Notes: generated by a model from the letters alone, not told the origin. A stretch of DNA of 64,000 nucleotides from Capsicum annuum (GCF_002878395.1 NC_061115.1:95357364-95421363); one strand, 5' to 3'; positions 44,758 through 58,562 are shown, counted from the stretch's first letter. Translations and numbers: made by a program.

Positions 44758-47558
44758 CAGGGTTAAGTGTCCTTGAGTGTCTATGAAGTCATGCCTAGTA
44801 GAGGCTTGTGGAATGGTTCAAAGACATCTATACTTTAACTTAAGAGGATACAGGGAATTCAGGAAATATTTACCTTCTTTAATATCTCAGAGTTGCAGTG
44901 CAATAGAGATATTCTCTAAGAAATTTATACAGATTCAAGAATTTCTGTATTTATATTGAATATTCTTTATTTTAGAGGCAATAGAAATAGTCAAGCTTAA
45001 ACTGATAAAGTCTTATAAGATAATCCATACAGACAATTATGAAATTGCACAAGGTCGTGAAAGGATCCTACTAGTTCCTTCAAGTTTAGAATTTTAAAAG
45101 CGTTTACTCTTGTTCATGTAAATTATGTAATGAGCCAAGGTTAGATATGCTTTAGATTCAATCTCAAAATCCTTTGGCAGAATAATCCATATTTAGAAGC
45201 ATAAGCCTAGAAGTTTAGTAGCAGTAGAGTGGGGATAATGTTTATCTGGATTTAGTAAATGGAGTTATGTGTCCATTGAGCCATCAAGGTGTTTGATAGG
45301 CTTTGCGATAGAACATTGAGAGATTTAACAGTTAAGAGGAATAAAGTATGTTAATTCTTTGAAAGTACCAATCATAAGTAGCAACAAAAAAGATAGAGAA
45401 GTGTTAAGGTTAAGCATGTTCATAAAAAATTAAGTAGACTAAGTGTTTGTTGACTTCTCTCCAGTATTAGTAAGTTGATATGGTGTATGAGGAATTGGGT
45501 GGATATCGGCGTTAAGTGCTAAAATTTAAGTTTGGATTATATATGATCAATCTAATAGAGAGAAGAGTTTCAAATTCTAAAAGGAAAAGTGTGCACTCAG
45601 GTGTTGTGACACTTTAGAAGATTCTAAGTTAGTAAACATTTAAGTTATAGTATGATGACTATTAAGGATAATAAACGTTAATAGTTGTATCATAGAAGAA
45701 AGTACTAGCAATGATTTAACACTTTCAAATATAGTCTTTTAGGGGAGTTTAGTTTTTATAAGTATATTCATACCCCAACTAGTAGACTAAAGTGATTACA
45801 GTTTAGTTTAGGGTTTATTGGAGAGGTTTACAAATTTAGAATGAAGATTTTTAATTCTAAGGGAAAGATGATAGGATAAAGTTCCATGTCAAGTTTTCAA
45901 ATTCTAGTAGTAATGTTAGTGAGTGCTAGAATAGAGATAGGGAAGGCAAATACCTAACCCATTTCTGCCTTTGTATATTTCCTATACTTCAATTATTACA
46001 ACACTCTACTAATAGCTTATATGTTAGTTCCATGATCATAACTCATATTCGTACAGCTCATATAGAATCATTTCCATTCTTATTTGCTAGTATAGGGAGT
46101 AATAGTTCACTCAATAGTATAAATTATACTCCATGAATTTATGAATTTTCATACCATGTCATACAACTCATGGATCATTCACTCATGTTTAATCACAAGC
46201 TACTCTTGATATGTCCTAAATGACTTGTGAGATCACACTATGTCATGTATACTCTAAAATCAAATCTTTTTAACAAGTTAATTCATACAATAATTTACTC
46301 CTTAGGCATTAATTACATTTCAAAGTCACGAAAATCCTTGAGTGAAGATTATACAATATCACTTTTATTTTGAATCCTCATGTTTTAGTTTTCAATGACC
46401 CTTCTTATTCATGAAGGTGATGTTGATGGAGGTTGATAGGCTTGAATGATTTATTGATATATTTTAATATAATGACTTATGGTGATTTGTGATGCATTAA
46501 AAATTAAGATATGTTATTTAAGGTAGCAAGAAGTAGTTTATTTTGAGCTTAATCACTACTAGTAGATATAGAATATAGATTCCCATAGTTGATACTAGTA
46601 TGGTCATTTTAGTTATAGTGCATTGTATCTCTGGGTTGGGCATGAACAGTGTTAGAGAATGAAACTAGTCTTAGCCTGTGGAAGCCATTAGTAGTGTACC
46701 CTAAATGGGTTATAAGTTTCATCTATTTAAGTATGGTATATTTGTAAGAAAGAGCATAGTTGAAAAATGTTACTAAGTTGGAAAGTTAGTCTCGTTGCAT
46801 AAATCATATCAGTCCTGTCCTTACTTTCATCCTAATATAATCTTGTTTTAGAATTGGTAGTCTTACATTGAAGGTGTTTTATATTTAAATCTATTTTGTT
46901 TCTATTCTATGAGCTAAGATTAGCAGATAGGATGCTCAAACCAGGTTGTAACCTTAATTTAGATATCTCATTTAGATCATTCTCAAAACATTTCCTCCTT
47001 AATATTATTAGAACCTCTAGAAACAAGGATTGAAGGTAACATATATATATATCTTTCTTCATGACTCTCAAAAATCTCATATCATTGTTTATCACATTGC
47101 AGTTCTATATATATGTTCATTCCAGGAATACTCTAGTTGTGTTATAAACTCTCAGTGTGAGTCTACCTATATGGCCAACAATTCTGTTCATCGATCAGTC
47201 AGATAAGCTCCGGTAGTTCCCCAAACTTCATTCTAGTCGTACTCTTTTGAGTCCATGTCTGTGACTATTCTACACAAGCTCTTATGTACATTAGTGTTGT
47301 GAATAAACATATCTAAGTCTTATTCCAAAACTAAAATCAGTTCAAGATTACAAATTTTCTCCTTATTACTTTTCCTAGTCTCAGGTTGCTTAGTTGCTCA
47401 CATATCTTAGTATGCAATCATAAATTTAGTCCAGTCGATGTTTTAGTTTGAAAATTAGTTATAATATTAGTATTAACTATCAAAATTTAGTATTGGGATT
47501 GCAAATCTTTCCCTATCCGTTTAACTTAATTAGTCTTCATTCGAGGATGAATGATCCC

Positions 47559-47570
47559 AAGGGAAAGATA
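47559..47570 (+). other. polypurine tract of LARD F
   Basis: AAGGGAAAGATA, followed by the TGTAACACC start of the LTR; same layout as in E. Confidence 0.75.
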
Positions 47571-47571
47571 T

Positions 47572-50146
47572 TGTAACACCCCCAAAATCAAAGCTAAGAT
47601 TAGAAACATTCTTCAAGAATTTATTGAACCAAATGTAGTGATATGGTTGTGTGATAAGTTATTTATACATTAATAAAGGCAACAACTAACTCCTAGTTCA
47701 TAGCTAAATTGAAAGCTTTCTTACTAATTGAATTCTTGTATAAAATCTATCGATAGTCAACTTCAAATGAGCATAAATCTCATATTATATGGTGTTTTAT
47801 GGCTCAATACCTACTAGATTAAAGATATTTGTCTTATTTACAACACATCATATTTGTGATTAAACCAACAATAGACTAAAAAGTTACAACCATTTTATTA
47901 ATGCATTTAAAGCTATCAGTGTCGATGACTCATAGCCAAGACCTTACGACTCATAGCCAGACCTTACAAGTTATCATGAGAATTATTTACACTATTTAGA
48001 GAAGTTCCATTAGGGGAATGGGATGATTATTTAGTGCATGACATCCCTTGAGCCTATGAATCGTGACCAAAGTCATCGGGATATGTACCAATAACTTTCC
48101 AAATGATTTTAATCGGGTAGTTTGGTCCTTTCCACTCTTTTAACTCCTAAATTATGTCATATAATTTTCTATCCTAAGAATGAATATAAGGACTAAACTA
48201 ATCCTAATCCCCCTTTCACTTCATAACACACTAAAATACTCAGAAAAGCATGAGAAATAAGTTATTTCTCTTCTCCAAAGAAAAAAACTAGGATTCTTAA
48301 TTTTCAAGCTCAAATCCTCCAAAATTTAGTTCAAGAATCAAAACTAATTAGGTATTTGGGTATTCAATGAGGATCTCCATTTTTCCTCATCCCTCAATTA
48401 TAGTTTTTTTTATTCATAATTAATTATTCCTATGAACTAGGGTTTTACCCAATTCTGATTCCAAGGTTAAATTTAGTTACTCATGATATATTTTCCATTC
48501 ATGAGCATGTTATAATGATTATTCATGATTCTTATGGATATATTATAGCATTGACATAATTCAAAAGTCCATGAATAATTTGCATGATATTACTTGAGAT
48601 TCAAACATTTGAGCAAGTTGTTTATGATGTATTAGTTTTCAACACTATTAAGCATTAGTTATTCTGATTTTATAGATTTCAGTCTATATTAGTTAACCTA
48701 CCATGATTTTACATGAAATTTAGTCTCTTTACATACTGAGAATTATGACAACTTAATATATTGATAAACTCATAATTTTGGACTTGTGTTATGAAACTTT
48801 ACATTCTGTTCAGATTATAGATATTATCATGATAGTTGAATTCATTAGAAATAGTGGGTTATGAGCACTTAATGACTTAGGATGTCATTTACTATCAGTC
48901 AAACACTTAGTCCTTCAATTTTCATGACTTCGAATGTTTTCCGATAAAGAAATTATCTTTTAGATTAAGAATAACAACATCATTAAGCATTTATTATATT
49001 AGTTTGCATTGAGTTTGGAGTATTACTTGGCAATGAGAGGACACGGGGACAGACAACCTATGTCCCATACTGCATGGCACTATAAGTTAAAGAGGTCCTC
49101 CCCATTTGAAAGTATCTCGCTTTATCTAATGGGCTCAGGAGTGAATTTTTGTCATTCATGGTCCTTGCCCTTGATAAGGGATAGGGAAACCTCTCAACTT
49201 AGGCTACAGGTGTGATTCCATATTGCTCACTTCGTCTATGTCAATTACAAAAGCCTTCCACAGTTTTAAACTAAGTATTTGTAAATGACCCCTAGTTCGG
49301 TTTTACTTAATTTTGTACTATACTTTTTATATTATCACTACATATAAGGATATATGCATTTAATATAGGGTCATTGTACTATAGTTCAACCCCTTGCATT
49401 TAGTTAGTATTCACTATTGCTTTGCATCATGTTGAGCACTAGTTTTAAAATCATATGAAATATTTATGCTTCAACAACTTCCTAATTTTTCATAAATATT
49501 TTAGCTTATGATTTAGATATTTCACCTTACATCATACCGTTTACGTACAAACATGTTTTAAATGCATATTTTAGTAAACATTTCTATTCTTAGTTTTAAA
49601 GGAGGTTTGAAATATTTTCATGACTAGTGCATATCTGATATACTCAGTACATTAAAACCTACTGATTGTATACCCTTTTTGGATATATGTTTTGCGTAAT
49701 GTAGATTTATAGGCTCACTATTAGGATCATAGTTAGACATATCACAACATCCAGCTATAGATTATGAGTTCTCTTATTTCGAGGACTCAAGTTAGTTTAT
49801 ATCTCCAATAATTATTTTTTATTCTTATGCATTGACTAGGGATAGCTAAGGTTCATGTCCTAACTACCCAAAGTAAGTATTATTAGAGGCTTCATAGATA
49901 GTCAACTAGAGTCATTTTATGTAGTTTAAGTTCTTTTTTCTTTCATACTATAGTGTTGTAAAGTTTTAATACTCATTTATTTAAATAACTTTCCTCATAA
50001 TGTTACTTCCATTTAGAAATTTATTTTGCCTTTATACATGCTTATATTCAGTTGCTCATGCATTATGCTACCTACATAGGTTAGCTTAAGATCACTTGTT
50101 GTTCTAAGCTTGTGTTACGACTAAGGAGGAGTCTTGAGTCGTGAAA
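47572..50146 (+). mobile_element. LARD F, 3' LTR
   Basis: Starts TGTAACACCCCC after the PPT and ends about 50146 (GAGTCGTGAAA aligned with GAAGTCATGATA of the 5' LTR). About 2.57 kb and apparently complete. It contains a GGGTAGTTTGGTCCTTTCC box (48115-48133), HP1 (49644-49665) and HP2 (49766-49788). The right flank returns to LINE sequence. Confidence 0.75.
49644..49788 (+). promoter_or_regulatory. paired stem-loops HP1 and HP2 in F 3' LTR
   Basis: HP1 has arms TCAGTA (49644-49649) and TACTGA (49660-49665). HP2 has arms GAGTTCTC (49766-49773) and GAGGACTC (49781-49788). Confidence 0.55.
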
Positions 50147-51965
50147 AATTTTGTAACCTTCAATATGGACTTTTAATGTAGAGAAATTGGAAATTTAAAA
50201 TTCCAATGGATTATAGAGTTAGAAGATGGGTTATTGAAGGAGAATCTAGTTGTTGGCATTGTGAAAGTCCAAATTAGGAGATCTTGCACCTATATTCGTA
50301 GGATTTTCTATTGCTAATAGGACTTGTCCTTATTTTTGTTCTTTGGAAGGCTTAAACATTTAAGGGCTACATCTAAGGGAAGTGATAATGTTGTGGTAGG
50401 GAGAAGATTCCAAGAAAAACTTGAAACATATTATAAACCTTTTTGTAGAACTGTAGTACAGGAATTATGGAAAAGAAGAAACCTTAGAAAGCATAAAGAA
50501 AATATTATTTCGACATTGAGGATTATTCACAATGTGATTGGGAGTATGCTATTATTTTTAAGAGTGAGTAAGTGTAGCGTGAAATTCTTAGGTAATTGGA
50601 TAAGAATGCTAAAAGAGTTAGAGGAATTTTTCCCAAAATTAAAGGTTACAAGAGTGATGAGGGAATTTCTTCCAGAAGGATGGGTCAAACACAATATGGA
50701 TGGACCACCAGAGCTAACTTAGGGTTAAGTCCTATGATTTTTTTCCTACGGGATACAAATAGGGATACAATATATACAAAGGGAGATATCATGGGCAACA
50801 CCATAAATATAATTTTTTAAGCTAATGCTATCCTAGAATTTAGTAAGCATTTCAATCAACCACAACAAAATCAAGTCATCATTGAATTTGGTTCACTACT
50901 TCTCTAAAAGGATTTAGAGGGGGAATCAACATGCCCATATATCATTGTTGACACAATTTTTTATATCAAAGCATGCCCTCAAGTTAAGAAGTATAAGTTT
51001 CAACACATTTTAAGAAAATTAAATCAATTAGCAGATAATCTCAAAAATCTAGCAATATGTAAAGTTAATTGCAACAATATGAATTTTCAATGGAAATAAT
51101 AAGAAAGAGGATTATCAACATTGACAAGCTGAAATGCCCATACTTAAGAGAATCACCTATCAAGGGATGATGAAGAAGGGGAGGATAATAATATAATTTT
51201 TTTTACAGAAATCATATTTATGGAAGCCACAAGTGCATTAAAAAGAGATAAATGCTATCTATCCTACACTACTTTAGCCATCAAAATGGGCCTGGCCAAA
51301 TAGGATAGTCTATTATCAGATCTACTTTTAAAACCTAGATGCTGCACTTAACACTAGGATGTAGCTTTGGAATAGAGCTACTCTCGTACTCCATTTCAGG
51401 TCCAACTATACAAGAACAAAAGTTAGATCTCATAAAAATAAAACAAATAGAAAAGATGCAGATACTTACCAAGTGAAAGATTACAACTCTATAAGACAAG
51501 ATCTCTTAGCAGAAAGCAATGATCTTAGCCCATACACCATAGAACACAACTAGGAAGATTAAATAAGTCAAAAATATAGGAGTAAGGGTTAGAATAGGGA
51601 TAAGAGAGCAGTAAACTAACTCCTGAAATCGATTTATCAACACATGAGAAGCACATATCTGGAAGGTTAATGATCTAGAGTCAGACGAGGAAGAGACCAC
51701 TACTACTGCACAAAGACAACATAACTTTGGTGTTTATTATCTTTAGAAATAAAAGTTTAAGGTATAAAAAGGAAAGCCTATCTAATTTATATATGTAATA
51801 TGGGTAGGTATAGGTTGGCTTGGCCTTAGTCTACAATAGGCTTGTAGGTTTGTTTTAGCTTTTCCTTTTTTTATTTTTTGTTCACTCAAAATTGGGTATT
51901 TGGATTAGTAGTATTGTAATTTTATTTTCTACAATTAATGAATCAAATTCCAAAAAGTTTTGCCT
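50147..51965 (+). pseudogene. L1-type LINE, 3' part: zinc finger, RNase H and 3' UTR
   Basis: The RT-associated zinc region is at about 50240-50340 (SSWHCESPN in one frame), followed by the open stretch 50324-50719 (VVQELWKRRNLRKHKENI, REFLPEGWVKHNMDG). The latter is the entry to a plant-LINE RNase H. Later blocks in other frames read AILEFSKHFNQPQQNQVIIE and KYKFQHILRKLNQLADNL to about 51070. From 51100 to 51965 is 3' UTR-like sequence ending in a short A run. The reverse transcriptase core expected between the endonuclease piece and this part is absent from the window. Confidence 0.7.
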
Positions 51966-52700
51966 GAAGAAGACCATCATCGACCTTATAGTATGATGTA
52001 GAGGATATCCATTCCTGAGTGGAAGTGGGAATAGACCACTATGGATTTTATGATTGGTCTACCCTTAGATTTGGGTAATTTTGATTTTATTTTGGTGATT
52101 GCAGATGTAGGTTGATTAAATCAACACTCTTCATACTTGTGAAGTTGAAATGTAATATGGAGAAGTTGTCCAAGACTATATTCAAGAGATTGGGTAGTTA
52201 AATGGTGTACTTATCTCCATTATTTCCTACAAAGGTATGCACTAAAAAAATGGTGTACTTATCTCCATTATTTCCTACAAAGATGAGCACAACTTTTCAC
52301 CACTAGACAGATGGCCAGTTAGAGCATACCATTAAAGTGTAAAAGGATGCACATCAAGCATGAATTATGTATTTTAGTGGTAATTGGGATAAGTTCTTCC
52401 CATAGAATATTTTCTTATGAAAAAAACTATCATTATTGTATTTAGATAGTGCCTTTTGAGGCTTTATAATGGTAGCGTATAGATCCTTCATGGGATGGTT
52501 TGATTTGTTTGAGGTTAGGCCCTAGCCCACTAATTTATTGAGAGACTCAATGCATTGAGTGATATTGATTCAACAAAGACCAAGAGTTGGCATAAGATTC
52601 ATGCTGATCATTGAGTTATGGTGTTGTATTCATTCTTAAGAGCGAGTTTTATTAAAGGTTTCAAGTATAAAGGGCGTGATAAGATTTAGATAGATAGGGA
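51966..52700 (+). pseudogene. element J integrase core (broken)
   Basis: Resumes after the LINE duplication with HHRP, ISIPEWKWE (about 52007-52033), then DFMIGLP (first Asp) and NFDFILVIADV (about 52080-52110). D2 and Glu motifs are hidden in shifts (TDGQLEHT near 52307-52330). A 34 bp internal duplication disrupts 52201-52282. Confidence 0.7.
52201..52282. repeat. 34 bp direct duplication in J integrase
   Basis: Two identical copies beginning AATGGTGTACTT and ending TTCCTACAAAG, at 52201-52234 and 52249-52282, are separated by 14 bases. The copies are identical while the flanks are strongly decayed, so the event is later than most of the decay. Confidence 0.85.
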
Positions 52701-53110
52701 TGCTTAGTTAGAGATTTTTTATCCCCTTTGAGATCCTTGAAAAGCGTAGAGATTTAGCATGTAGGCTAGCTTTGCCTCTACATCTATTAGCTATTCATCT
52801 AATATTTTATGGTTTGATGTTGAAGCCATATCATCCAGATGATAAAAATAGGATTCAATGAGGTTTTTTTGCATTAGATCATACATTTTCTAACAAAGGA
52901 GGGCCTATTGTTTTTTCAGATAGGTAAACTTAAAAGTTGAGATCTAAGCATATTGATTAGGTGAAAAATCAGTTGAGACATCACCCGTTTAAAGAGGCTA
53001 CATAGGTGGTTTAGTTTGACATGTGGAGTAGATATCCCAAAAATTTTACCATGTTAGGTACTTGATTTGATTTTTTGTTTGAGGATGAACTTATTTTTAG
53101 TTGTGGATAA
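52701..53110 (+). pseudogene. element J chromodomain remnant and 3' end
   Basis: Around 52920-53040, in two frames, LRSKHI, VKNQLRHHPFKEAT and FDMWSRYPKNF fit the chromodomain C-terminus (xEATWExExxMRxxYPxLF). The following TTTGAGGATGAAC word and GTTGTGGATAA are the usual pre-LTR region, with the PPT decayed. Confidence 0.6.
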
Positions 53111-55245
53111 TGTAACAATCCTTCTTATCAATTTTAGCTTTATCTATATTTTTAATATTTTACCCATCTCCATAGTTTCTATATGCCTTATCTTTGTAGT
53201 GGGATTGGTTTCCACGACCCTTAGTGCATTCGAGAGTGATTTCAGTGAGTTTGATGTTTTGAGTATCCTTATAAGTGATTCATTTGTCTTTAGTCAACAT
53301 TTTGTGTTCCGAGCATCGGATGGTGATTCTATAAGTTCCATTAGATCCAAAAAGTCTATTTTGCATTAGTAGTATGGTTGGTTTAGGTTTTAAGATTTTT
53401 CTTAGTTTATGTCCTGTTAGATGAGGAACAAATTAAAATAACCTAGAAAGATTCTGGGGTGTTAACATGTTGATAGTGGCCTCTTTTGATAAATTCAATG
53501 GTTCCATTGAGTCCAAAATTTCAAAATAAACCTAGTAGAATTTATGGATTATTCTTACAATCTCTAGTTCGAATCTTGAGTGTCACTCAGAGTTATTTTT
53601 GGTTATTGATTTTAGATTATGTCTAGTTTTTTGTGTGACTACCTAAACAATAGCACCTAGGTGGACTTTGAACAAACTTATAGGCATGTTGACTATCTTA
53701 AAACCATCTTTTTAGTGACACCATTTAGGCTACTAATGATCCTCTAATGTAATAAGTTGTGTGGCAAGTCACTACTAACTATATATTTTCTAGCTGCCTT
53801 AGTGATGTCCCTTAGGTGATCATTTCACCACTTAGACGATGTCATTAGTATAAAATGGCTTTTTCTTATCTTATATTCTATTCTTCTATATTCAAGCTTT
53901 GGGGTCTCGGGTTTGGTAATTTTAAAGACAATTCTTTCATCAAATTTATGTTAGGTGAGCTTCTAAACATGCTTTCTATCCTTATTCATTAATTATATCA
54001 CTAAATCATCTTCAAAACTTGGATTCTAAGCATTGATTTTTCAAGGTTTTATCTGACAAAGTGAGAAAGTTGTTTCTATATTATTTCAAGCTCAATTTCA
54101 ACTTATTATTCTATAGGATTTCATATTTATAACCTTGGAATTTGGGAAGCATGACTCATAGATAAAATTCCAATTTTACCTTTTCTCTTCGAGGTTGATT
54201 TTTGAAGTATTTTTGGACTCGAGATAAAAATAGCTAATATTGCTGGACTACCTTTGATGTTTAAATTATGTTTTTAATAGATTTGACTTGTTTGAGGCTG
54301 CACAAAAGGGAAAGGCTCCGTGTTGAAGGGTCTAGGGTTGAGATTAAACTTTTTTGTAGGTTATTACTTAACTTTCTTTAGGCCATATCGAATAGTTAAC
54401 TGTTCATGTATAGTAGTTTATGGGGTGGGAATTTTGTCTTGAGAATAATATCTTGATGTCATTATTTAACAATATTGCCTGTGTTAGGGCTTATATGAAT
54501 GTTACTATTAACTTGAGGTATTATTACTCTTATGATGCTCATCTGCGGGCTGGTTTTGGACTTGTTTGTGCAATATTTTCTTTATTCATTATTGAGATTC
54601 CTGAGTAGGGATTTGTATTGATATTATTATTGTGTTACATGACTCTTTATTATTATGTTGCCATGTGATGGCTTATATTATGATTTATTAACATTTGAGT
54701 AGATTTGAGCTAATCTATACCATTGTTGAATTGATTAATTACATAATATTGATTTGGTTATGAGAAAGCATACTTGACTCTTGCATCCATATATTTGTAA
54801 TTGGTAACACTGAGAAATGTTGAATTTTAAAATAAATAAAACACTTTATACACTCCTTGACCGAGGGATGTGCCAACAAGGTTGACTTAAATATGAGATT
54901 GTTATAGTATATGGAGTGTAAATCTCCCATAGTGTCTTATAATGGAAGCTTTTGCTTGGAAAATGTATACGAAGTGATATTAAGACATTATATTTTGGTC
55001 ATTGTATTACATTGCATCCTTTTCTATCTCCTTTATGTGATTGTATTTTGTGTAATTTATCCTTCTTTTCATATATCTATTGTGTGATCAGACCTATATT
55101 GTTATTGTATTTGTATTATTTTTATTGTTTAGGAGTTGTACAGTTTGAACCACCATTGGATACTTTTTTGTATGCAGGTGGAAATTTGCTCATACTCGTC
55201 TTTATATGTTTTTTGTTTTACTTTGCATGGTCAGTTTATGATGCC
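53111..55245 (+). mobile_element. LTR of element J (start to truncation), with segment X1
   Basis: Starts TGTAACAATCC right after the chromodomain. It contains a GAGGCTGCACAAAAGGG word (54294-54310) typical of LTR leaders in this genome type. Segment X1 (54523-55245) is repeated as X2 at 58563-59263. The LTR is broken at 55245, where minus-strand LTR H begins, so no true 3' end is present. The open frame 54952-55374 is not considered a gene. Confidence 0.6.
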
Positions 55246-58200
55246 TATGTAGAACAAGTGCATCAGTACATGAATAATCTGGATCCTGTGCGTCTGAACC
55301 TATGGTGTCAAATAAAACACCATAGCGCAAATGCATCAGTACAGGAATATACCGAGTATGTAGACGAGGTAGGCTAATGCAAGGGCTCATGTATTCACAA
55401 TATCTAAACTGACTAATCATGAAGATGCCGCTTGAAAACACATACATGAATGCACAGGACATGATCACGATCATCGCAACTCTAGATACTGAAACTCAGA
55501 TACCACCTTACTGCAGACTGCACTCTCTACTAAAACTGAGATACAGAATCACTGACTCATCTGATACTAATAACTGAGGATCTGGATGTATTTACATCAA
55601 GGAATGAACTCTAAGCTTACTGTTTTCGACTGACAGAATTAGAGATCAACTTTTCTAATAGATTATTCTAGAGCGATTCTCAATGATAAGAAGTATGATC
55701 ATGTCCAAATCCGACAACATGAATACTTAATAGAATTTGAGATGGAGATCAAGCCTATCTGATGGGAGATGTCTAGATATGATAATAAGAATACTCAACA
55801 TGGTTTGAGATTGAGATCAAATTTTCTAATAGATTATGTTGGAAGCTTTATCAATGATAAGAAATATGATTATATCTGAAATCTGACGACAAGAATATTC
55901 AATAGAAATCTGATACTGTGATCAAGCCTGTCTGGCGACATATCTCTAAATATGATATAAAAAAACTATATATAAGACCAAGCCTATCTAATGGGATGGT
56001 CCATAAATCAATGGAACTATCTGAGTTCCTCACTGAGATAAGCGACTGTACCACACAGTCCTGATTTCTGAAGATTGATTCTGAAACTGAGACTGAATTT
56101 GAAACTGAAACTGTAGGAAGTAGTCATTTAACCGACATGCCCCAACCTACCATAGGTGGGGTCCAACCTCTACCCCTGATTGGGAGGGTTCCAATACCGT
56201 GCTATGGGTAAAGTCATTATATTTTCCCTAAGGTCAGGCTCTCTGGTGGTGACCATCACCAGGACGTTAAGCTTGCTTGACAGGTGACTCCTTTTTCTAT
56301 GCTGGCTACACAGTTCTAGAATGTAAGGATTGCTTCTAAGAATCACACCCTCAACTAGCTGGTGAGTTTCCATCCTTGGGTTCGCTCGGTGCTGAATCCT
56401 ACACACAACTGAAAGACTCTGGGTTGATTATTAGGCTGTACTAGACAAAGATAAATCTGATACTGATCATGTTTCTCAAAAGATCTGACTTAGTTACGCT
56501 GTGATTACTTAGTTTTGTATCTGATGAAAAAGATATTGAATCATGGTATCTGACTGACAATATAGAGCTTGAATAGATTACTTGAATCGCTTCTGAGATT
56601 AGAATTGAATCACTTGAATACTATTAAAACTGAGATGATTACAGGACTGAGGCTAGATTACTAGCGATACAGAGATAATTGAGATTAATGACCTTTCTTA
56701 AGTTCTGCACTTGTCTGAGGATACAGATTTCTATAATTCACTGAGTTCTAAGAATCATGGCTCAACTGGTATTATTGAGAAACTGACATGGGCTCTAGAC
56801 AATAGCTCTATTATCAGGTATAAATACCCCTAGGACTCGATAATATAAAATTAAAGCGTAATCATTCATTCCTTATCACATTCATTCATATATCATCACA
56901 ATCATTCATGCATCCTCAAAATCATCAAATCATCTCATAATCATTAAAGCATTTTCACAGTTGCTAAGGGGTCACTTTAGGCATCTCAAAATCATAATCA
57001 TATAATAACGTAGGGGAAATGTGCTATTAAATCGTACTCCATTCAACAAGGTATTACCTTAGCTATTTCATACCTATATCAATCTTGACACATGTTTGAA
57101 TATCATATAGCTTGGGGAAACTTCATACTATCAAGTCATAACCTACTTGCTAACCACTTGGCATGTATTAAAAGCTTAGAATCTATCAGGAGCACATAAT
57201 TGGGAAAATTACTACTATCACCTCTCCATTTGTTCACTAAGGTCCTTCAACAAAACACTAGACCTTCACGGGTTCACACTTATTTGGGAATTTCCTACTA
57301 CCATGGAATAATTTATTCACTTGGGTATTTTATCAAACACTAAGCACAAACTACCTCACAATTTGGGGTTTCCTATTCAACACACTATAATGGCTCTTAT
57401 GCTTCACCTATGCTCTTTATCAAACCTATGGGGGACATGCTTCACTTATTCAACCATTTATACACCCAAAAGTCATGAACACATCACATAGAAAAACATC
57501 TTCAAGAGGTTCTATCACATGAGTTCCACATACTAGGGTCAAAGCTCATAAATTTTGTAGACAAACATAAATCAAAACTCAGCAACACATTGAACATCTA
57601 TTTCAACTCATACAAATCTTTAACAACTCATAAACTTAAAAATCTTTGAGTTTTAAAAAGGGTGCTTGAGCTTCTTGGATGTAAGGGACCCAAGAATCAA
57701 CATCTACATACCCTAATCTTTGAAATTGGATGAATTCTAATGCTTGAGATTCTACCCGTACTTTGAATAAATGATTCTCGAAGCCCACACTATGAGGAAC
57801 TTGATTGTTGAAGAAATCTTAAAGAATTTATAGATGATTTTTGGAAAATTAGGGTTCTTGATGAAACCCTAGTTATTTTCTCTTGAGAGAATTGTAAGAG
57901 AAAAATGATGAAATTAAAGTTTTGGAGGAGGTTTCCCATGTTTTTAGAGCCTTCCAAAAGGTGAGAAAAGACCAAAATACCCTTGTAAAAATATTCTAAA
58001 ATTGCAGGAAAAATATTGCTAATGACATCCATGATAAGCCGTCACTCCCGTGATAGGCCGTCATGAAATGTCATCAGAAAAAGGGTAGATTTTGTGAATT
58101 TTCACCTTAAGGTGACGACCTTTTGTGATGGGCCATCAGGCTTGTGACAAGTCATCATAAAAGGTCATCACAGATTTTCTAGGCTGACATACTAGAGTAA

Positions 58201-58562
58201 AATAAGATAACTCTTTTTTTCGATATTAATTTTGGACGAAACTGGTATCGTTGGAAAGATAATGAAAAGAGACTTCATTTCCTATATAGTAGGTACTCTA
58301 ATTTGATATATACAAGGAGTTATGGTCGATTGAAGTTGACCCAAATTTTAATGGTCACTAAAACTTTAATGATAGGAAAGATTTAAACTCGTCCTTGAGT
58401 TAGGGAACCTCTATGATCTTAATTCATGCTTAAATAGATTCCCACAAGATTCAAAGTATTTCATACTTGGGAAGATATATTTGAAACATTTTTACTCTAA
58501 TTTTTCCTTTACCAAATACGCTCTAAGGCTCATACTGGAGGAGGATTTTGTGGGACATTATA
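55246..58562 (-). mobile_element. LTR H (minus orientation, U5 end truncated)
   Basis: Aligned with solo LTR G from about 60730 onward (shared GGATCCTGTGC.TCTGAACC at 55281-55301) through to the terminus GGGACATTATA at 58562, opposite GGGGCCTTACA of G at 63715. The first about 370 bases of the family LTR are missing on the left. There is no PPT complement to the right, so it is a solo LTR or a fragment. It carries a U3 word cluster (58030-58165: GTCACTCCCGTGATAGGCCGTCA, a GTGAC..GTCAT motif) and a T-rich GGGTATTTTGGTCTTTTC box on the minus strand (near 57967-57985). Confidence 0.7.
55336..55355 (-). promoter_or_regulatory. stem-loop HP1 in LTR H
   Basis: Plus-strand arms TCAGTA and TACCGA; in the transcript (minus) sense UCGGUA pairs fully with UACUGA through one G-U wobble. 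Confidence 0.45.

Larger units (their letters stand above)
44741..47571 (+). mobile_element. LARD F internal region, non-coding
   Basis: 2.8 kb without gag or pol motifs in any frame; the longest frames are about 60 codons. Its leader (44760-45110) is homologous to that of LARD A, and its last bases before the PPT share the TCATTCGAGGATGAATG word with element E. It is thus a LARD with chromovirus ends. The middle (45100-47500) matches nothing I recognise. Confidence 0.65.

Noticed and set aside
53067..53366. 100-codon open frame with hydrophobic residues
   Set aside because: It starts in the element J tail and runs into the J LTR, so it crosses a boundary and reflects T-rich composition.
54952..55374. 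141-codon open frame with hydrophobic stretches, resembling a small membrane protein
   Set aside because: It spans the join of LTR J into LTR H at 55245; its first half is T-rich LTR sequence that is broken in the X2 copy. No family signature.
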